Shown here piece by piece: positions 60,411 to 64,000 of a stretch of DNA of 64,000 nucleotides. The stretch lies in the NCBI GenBank assembly GCA_900544285.1, contig UQUT01000006.1, positions 1-64,000 on the forward strand, given 5' to 3'. The notes beneath the pieces were generated by a model, which was not told the DNA's origin, made no database searches, and worked only from the letters and a program-made list of their open reading frames with translations. The translations under genes and the position numbers were made by a program. The first letter of the stretch is position 1. Each line of letters opens with the position of its first letter. The stretch is from an uncultured Eubacterium sp. (GTDB lineage: Bacteria; Bacillota; Clostridia; Oscillospirales; CAG-272).

Positions 60411-61853
60411 TTATTCCGCGTCGCCTTCGGTTTTTGTCTCTTCGGTATTTGCTTCCGTTGTTTTCTTTGTCGACTTTCTCGTCGTTTTCTTTGCCGGCTC
60501 CGCCGCGTCGACTGTTTCTGCGCCGTCCTCTGCCGTTTCGGTCTTCTTTGCAGACTTCTTCGCAGCGGCTTTCTTCGTTTTTACGTCTGCGTTTGTGCGG
60601 ACAAGCTCAAGAGCTTCGGCAACGACAACGTCTGCCGCGATATCCTTTTCGTTTACGGCAGATTTGACCTTTTCGATTTCAAGACCGTATGCGTCTGCGA
60701 TCTTCTTGTATTCCGCTTCGATCTTCTCTGCGTCGGCTGTGAGACCTTCGAGCTTTGCAACAGTTTCGAGAGCGAGACGGATCTTTACGTTCTTTTCAGC
60801 CTGCGGGCGGAGCTGTGCCTTGAGAGAGTCAACCGTTGCGCCCGTATACTGCATAAATGTCTTCATATCTATGCCCTGGTAACGGAGACGGTTTTCATAA
60901 TCGCGGAGGCACGCGTCGAGCTCTGTTTCAAACATAGCTTCCGGAATTTCGGCTTCGAGGTTTTCGCAGAGAGCGTCGAGAAGCTGCTCGTCGATCTTTG
61001 CCTGCTGTGCTTTCTTTGCATTCTCTTCGAGTTTAGCCTTTATGTCTGCCTTGTATTCATCGAGAGTATCGAATTCGGAAACGTCCTTTACGAATTCGTC
61101 GTCGAGAGCGGGAAGCTCGTCGAATTTGATTTCGTGCAGCTTGCACTTGAAGGTTGCGGGCTTGCCTGCAAGAGTTGTTTCGTGATAATCTGCGGGGAAC
61201 GTGACCTCAACGTCAAATTCGTCGCCGATGTTGTGTCCGCAGATCTGCTCCTCAAAGCCGGGGATGAACTGTCCCGAACCGAGCTTGAGGTGATACTTCT
61301 CTGCCTTGCCACCTTCAAATGCCTTGCCGTCTGCAAAGCCTTCAAAATCGAACACGACGCAGTCGCCGTTCTGTGCGGGGCGATCGGTTACGTCAACTTC
61401 TCTTGCATTTCTCTCGCGGACTGTCTGAATTTCGTGATCGACAGCCTCGTCGCCGATTGTAACATTTTCTTTCTCTGCCTTCAGACCCTTGTATGCCTTA
61501 AGAGTGCATTCGGGCTTTACGAAAACCTTGACTGTGATGACAACGCCGTCGTCATCAAGAGATTTGACATCGTATTCGGGCGCGGAAACGACTTCGAGAG
61601 CTGTTTCTGCGAGAGCGTCCGCATAAGCCTTCGGAACGACATCGTTCAGAGCATCCTCATAGAAAACGCCCTTGCCGTACATTTTTTCGATAATTGCTCT
61701 GGGAGCCTTACCTTTTCTGAAACCGGGAACATTCATTTTTCCCGCGTTCTTTTTGAATGCAGCGTCGACGGCGGCGTCAAACTCCGCGCTGTCTATCTGG
61801 ATTTCAAGTTCTTTGCAGTTTTTTTCGGCATCGCCGACTTTTAATACTTTCAT
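60411..61853 (-). CDS. tig: Trigger factor with extended basic tail
   Basis: A 480-residue ribosome-bound chaperone. The ribosome-binding motif is NVPGFRKGKAPRAIIEKMYG near residue 40. The FKBP domain shows NGDCVVFDFEGFADGKAFEG and SGQFIPGFEEQICGHNIGDE. The C-domain follows. The last ~50 residues are a low-complexity Lys/Thr/Ala/Glu tail (KKAAAKKSAKKTETAEDG) not seen in most trigger factors. First gene of tig-clpP-clpX. Confidence 0.95.
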   Translation of the reverse strand: MKVLKVGDAEKNCKELEIQIDSAEFDAAVDAAFKKNAGKMNVPGFRKGKAPRAIIEKMYGKGVFYEDALNDVVPKAYADALAETALEVVSAPEYDVKSLDDDGVVITVKVFVKPECTLKAYKGLKAEKENVTIGDEAVDHEIQTVRERNAREVDVTDRPAQNGDCVVFDFEGFADGKAFEGGKAEKYHLKLGSGQFIPGFEEQICGHNIGDEFDVEVTFPADYHETTLAGKPATFKCKLHEIKFDELPALDDEFVKDVSEFDTLDEYKADIKAKLEENAKKAQQAKIDEQLLDALCENLEAEIPEAMFETELDACLRDYENRLRYQGIDMKTFMQYTGATVDSLKAQLRPQAEKNVKIRLALETVAKLEGLTADAEKIEAEYKKIADAYGLEIEKVKSAVNEKDIAADVVVAEALELVRTNADVKTKKAAAKKSAKKTETAEDGAETVDAAEPAKKTTRKSTKKTTEANTEETKTEGDAE

Positions 61854-61912
61854 TTTTATTTCCTCCGATTTATTTATCTTTTGTCACTTGACATACAGGT
61901 TTGATTATATCA

Positions 61913-62662
61913 TTATCTCCTTGCAATGTCAACATTTTTTTGTATTGCAAGCGGGTCAAAGAGTAAGTAATCCGCCGAAACAAGGTAAAAATCTATATCG
62001 GCATAATTTATTTTTGCGGGAGCGTCATAATTTCCGTGGATATGACCGTAATAGCAACGCCCGATACCGCCCCTGTAAAGCTCCATGATTATCTCATCGC
62101 ACATGTATCCCTTGAATATCGCGGGAAAATGAAGAAAAGCAATAATTTCCTTGTTTTCACCGCGCTCCGCCGCCGCGTCGCGCAGTTTTTTCGCCGCGTC
62201 GATACTCATTTTCAGTCGCACGACCTCCCTTGCAATTATCTTTTTGTTGTCCGCTCCTCTCGCAAGATTTTCCTTGTCGTCATTATACCAGCCGCGCGAG
62301 CCGCAGATGATGAAATCCTCCGTTTCAACGGCGTCATTCTGGAGAAACGTCATCGTTTCGTAGCCGCAGGAGGAGATGAAGTCGCAGAGCTTTTTCTTTG
62401 TCTGCCAGTAATAATCGTGATTGCCCTTGAGCATGATTTTCTTTCCGGGAAGCGACTCTATAAAATCAAAATCCGCCCTCGCTTCGTCCAGCGTCATCGC
62501 CCACGATATGTCGCCGGGAATGACGACGGTATCCTCCGCCGTTATCTTTTTTCTCCAGTTTTCTTCGATTTTTTCGTCATGACCGTTCCATCTCGCGCCG
62601 AAAATATCCATTGGCTTTTTAACGGCGCGCGAGAGATGAAGGTCGCCTATTGTATAAAGCAA
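61913..62662 (-). CDS. Metallophosphoesterase
   Basis: A 249-residue calcineurin-type phosphoesterase. Metal-site motifs are GDLHLS (GDxH), VIPGDISWAM (GDxxW), LKGNHDYYW (GNHD) and YYGHIHG (GHxH). Substrate unknown. The frame opens at a TTG inside the AGGAGG site; the TTG nine bases past that site is the better start. Upstream of tig, convergent with nothing. Confidence 0.85.
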   Translation of the reverse strand: MLYTIGDLHLSRAVKKPMDIFGARWNGHDEKIEENWRKKITAEDTVVIPGDISWAMTLDEARADFDFIESLPGKKIMLKGNHDYYWQTKKKLCDFISSCGYETMTFLQNDAVETEDFIICGSRGWYNDDKENLARGADNKKIIAREVVRLKMSIDAAKKLRDAAAERGENKEIIAFLHFPAIFKGYMCDEIIMELYRGGIGRCYYGHIHGNYDAPAKINYADIDFYLVSADYLLFDPLAIQKNVDIARR

Positions 62663-62814
62663 AGGCTTATGCCTCCTCAAAAAATTGTTTTTCTAAAATT
62701 TTGTCGACCCGAAAACAGCATATTTCGGCTTTCAACGGGGCAAACTTTGGTTGCCTTCAAAAAGGCAAAACCGTGTTATGAAAGGACATCCCGAAAAGGA
62801 TGTGTGATATTGCA

Positions 62815-63024
62815 ATGGAATTTGATAGAAAAGATACCCTCGGCAAGGATAAAGCCACCTGCAAGACCTGCAAAAAGAACGGCGGCGTCTCCTGCGATGT
62901 TACAAACTGCGTTTACCACGACGGCGACTGCACCTGCAAGGCAGACAGGATAAACGTCGGACCGAGCTATGCAACAAGCTGCACAGACACCGTCTGCGCA
63001 ACCTTCAAGCAGAAAAATATCTGA
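62815..63024 (+). CDS. DUF1540 Cys-rich protein
   Basis: A 69-residue protein with eight or more cysteines: CKTCKKNGGVSCDVTNC, then CTCKADRINVGPSY and CTDTVCATF. This is the DUF1540 domain, common in spore-forming Clostridia and probably zinc-binding. The ATG of MEFDRK follows AAGGATG at good spacing; an ATG five codons upstream overlaps that site. Convergent with the dipeptidase gene. Confidence 0.85.
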   Translation: MEFDRKDTLGKDKATCKTCKKNGGVSCDVTNCVYHDGDCTCKADRINVGPSYATSCTDTVCATFKQKNI

Positions 63025-63044
63025 ATTTTGCGGCGCAAGCCGCA

Positions 63045-63974
63045 TTACATATACCTGCAAATAAACCTCTCCGCGTTGCGGAAAAATATGTCCTCCGCCG
63101 TGCCTTCGTCAACTCCGGCAGACAAAACCGCGTCATAGAGCCGCGGCATATCGCAAACGCCCCTTATCTCCTCCGGCGGAGTCGAGCCGTCAAGGTCGGC
63201 GCCGATGCAAAGGCTTTTTTCAAGCCCCATATCAAGATAACCGAGAATATGACGGACGGCGTCCGTTATATGTGCGGGTCTTTCGTCCGAGATGAAAATA
63301 TCCGCAAGGCAAAGCCCGATTATTCCGCCCGCTCCCGCGATTTTTTTGGCAAGGGCGTCTGTCAGATTTCTTCTTTGCGACGTTATCCGCCGCAGGCTCG
63401 AATGACTTGCAATCGCGGGGATTTTTCCGCTTTTGCAAAGCTCGATGGTCTCCTCCGCCATTCTGTCCGACGCGTGCGAAACGTCAACCGCCATTTCCAG
63501 CTCCGAAAGCCTCAGGACGACCATTCGTCCGAAGTCCGTAAGCCCGTTTTCCGTGTTATGCGCACCGCCGATTCCGCAATCGCCCTTCCATACGAGCGTG
63601 AAAAACCGCACGCCGAGGTTGTAAAGCGTGTCAAGCCTTGAAAGGTCGTCGCAGAGGAGTTTCCCTCCCTCAACTCCGAGAAAAATCGCGCGTTTTCCCT
63701 CCGAAAACGCCTTTTCCGCATCGTCGGAGCCGCGACAGAAACAAAACTGCGGATTTTCCGCAAGCTCGCGCATGAAATTATCGTAAATCCTGAAAAAATT
63801 ATCGTAACATTCCTGTCCGGAAAGGTCGTTCTGCGACCATATATCCATTATCTGCGCATATTTTTCAAAGCACCGGAGCTTTTCAGCCGTTATGTGCGTC
63901 CCGCCGGACGCAAGCGGCGTTTTTCTTTTGTAAAGCTCAAAAGGGGTATCGCAATGAAGGTCAAAATAATTCAT
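63045..63974 (-). CDS. M19 membrane-type dipeptidase
   Basis: A 309-residue zinc dipeptidase of the renal dipeptidase family. The N-terminal HCDTP, GVEGG, the VDVSHASDRMAEETIELC stretch, IASHSSLRRITSQRRNL and the late IGADLDGS provide the di-zinc site. No signal peptide, so probably cytosolic. It may cleave D-amino-acid dipeptides. GGGAGG precedes the ATG. Confidence 0.92.
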   Translation of the reverse strand: MNYFDLHCDTPFELYKRKTPLASGGTHITAEKLRCFEKYAQIMDIWSQNDLSGQECYDNFFRIYDNFMRELAENPQFCFCRGSDDAEKAFSEGKRAIFLGVEGGKLLCDDLSRLDTLYNLGVRFFTLVWKGDCGIGGAHNTENGLTDFGRMVVLRLSELEMAVDVSHASDRMAEETIELCKSGKIPAIASHSSLRRITSQRRNLTDALAKKIAGAGGIIGLCLADIFISDERPAHITDAVRHILGYLDMGLEKSLCIGADLDGSTPPEEIRGVCDMPRLYDAVLSAGVDEGTAEDIFFRNAERFICRYM

Positions 63975-64000
63975 TTCACGCCTCCCGACGGAAAAAGTCT

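Noticed and set aside
1..64000. tRNA or rRNA genes
   Set aside because: No cloverleaf with a GTTCRA-type arm and no rRNA signature was recognised by eye in the intergenic regions. A tRNAscan run would settle it.

Overview
This window reads as a chromosomal segment of an uncultured, endospore-forming member of the Clostridia (Bacillota), probably a gut-type Oscillospirales/Eubacteriales relative. The support is a cotJ spore-coat operon, a CotF-like coat protein, a SpoIIQ-like peptidase, MecA with ClpXP, a PyrR attenuator, strong AGGAGG ribosome-binding sites and near-consensus sigma-A promoters. No rRNA or tRNA gene was recognised. Exact taxonomy is inference.

Layout. 0.2-2.9 kb: pyruvate phosphate dikinase. 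3.1-10.6 kb: a co-directional run pth-mfd-foldase lipoprotein-DUF5685-J-domain protein-membrane protein. 10.6-19.3 kb (minus strand): a CotF-like gene, then a compact phage-derived cassette (zinc-ribbon protein, terminase small and large subunits, portal, scaffold-like protein, capsid, connector-like protein, beta-propeller-like tail protein). The cassette is driven by one consensus promoter carrying a perfect LexA box and a second degenerate one. It has no integrase, replication, tail-fibre or lysis genes. 19.5-22 kb: a broken secreted-protein gene, a VanZ-like protein, a lipoprotein and a membrane-linked HTH regulator. 22.3-28.6 kb: an acyl-CoA synthetase, small metal-binding proteins, a deleted ABC transporter, and a feoA-feoA-feoB-Cys-rich operon with four copies of a 16-bp palindrome. 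29-36.9 kb: ispE, a DUF362 ferredoxin-like protein, a TepA-like protease, the trio pduL / NifU-like / GGGtGRT, and a long repeat lipoprotein. 37-44.4 kb: a CotJA-CotJC deletion fusion, a small HTH protein, an orphan promoter-terminator unit (candidate sRNA), a sulfatase-fold membrane enzyme, a Gfo/Idh/MocA oxidoreductase, an M28 peptidase and the intact cotJABC operon. 44.4-52.6 kb: family-4 uracil-DNA glycosylase, mecA, trpS, a TagO/WecA-like transferase, three small uncharacterised genes, acpP, and the pyrR leader with pyrR-uraA. 52.8-57.1 kb: three lipoproteins with threonine-rich linkers, two of them close tandem paralogues. 57.4-64 kb: a SpoIIQ-like peptidase, tig-clpP-clpX, a metallophosphoesterase, a DUF1540 protein and an M19 dipeptidase.

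The most unusual item is the SOS-promoter-linked head/packaging/short-tail cassette at 11.2-19.3 kb. Its TerL motifs are intact and its genes overlap as a translationally coupled operon. It looks like a minimal podovirus-like particle module kept without the rest of a phage. Other signals worth following are two gene remnants made by internal deletion (ABC transporter, cotJ), the novel-looking feo operator set, a candidate 170-nt sRNA, a family of dispersed hairpin repeats, and a PyrR attenuator whose alternative pairings can be read from the sequence. Coordinates given for coding regions include the stop codon.
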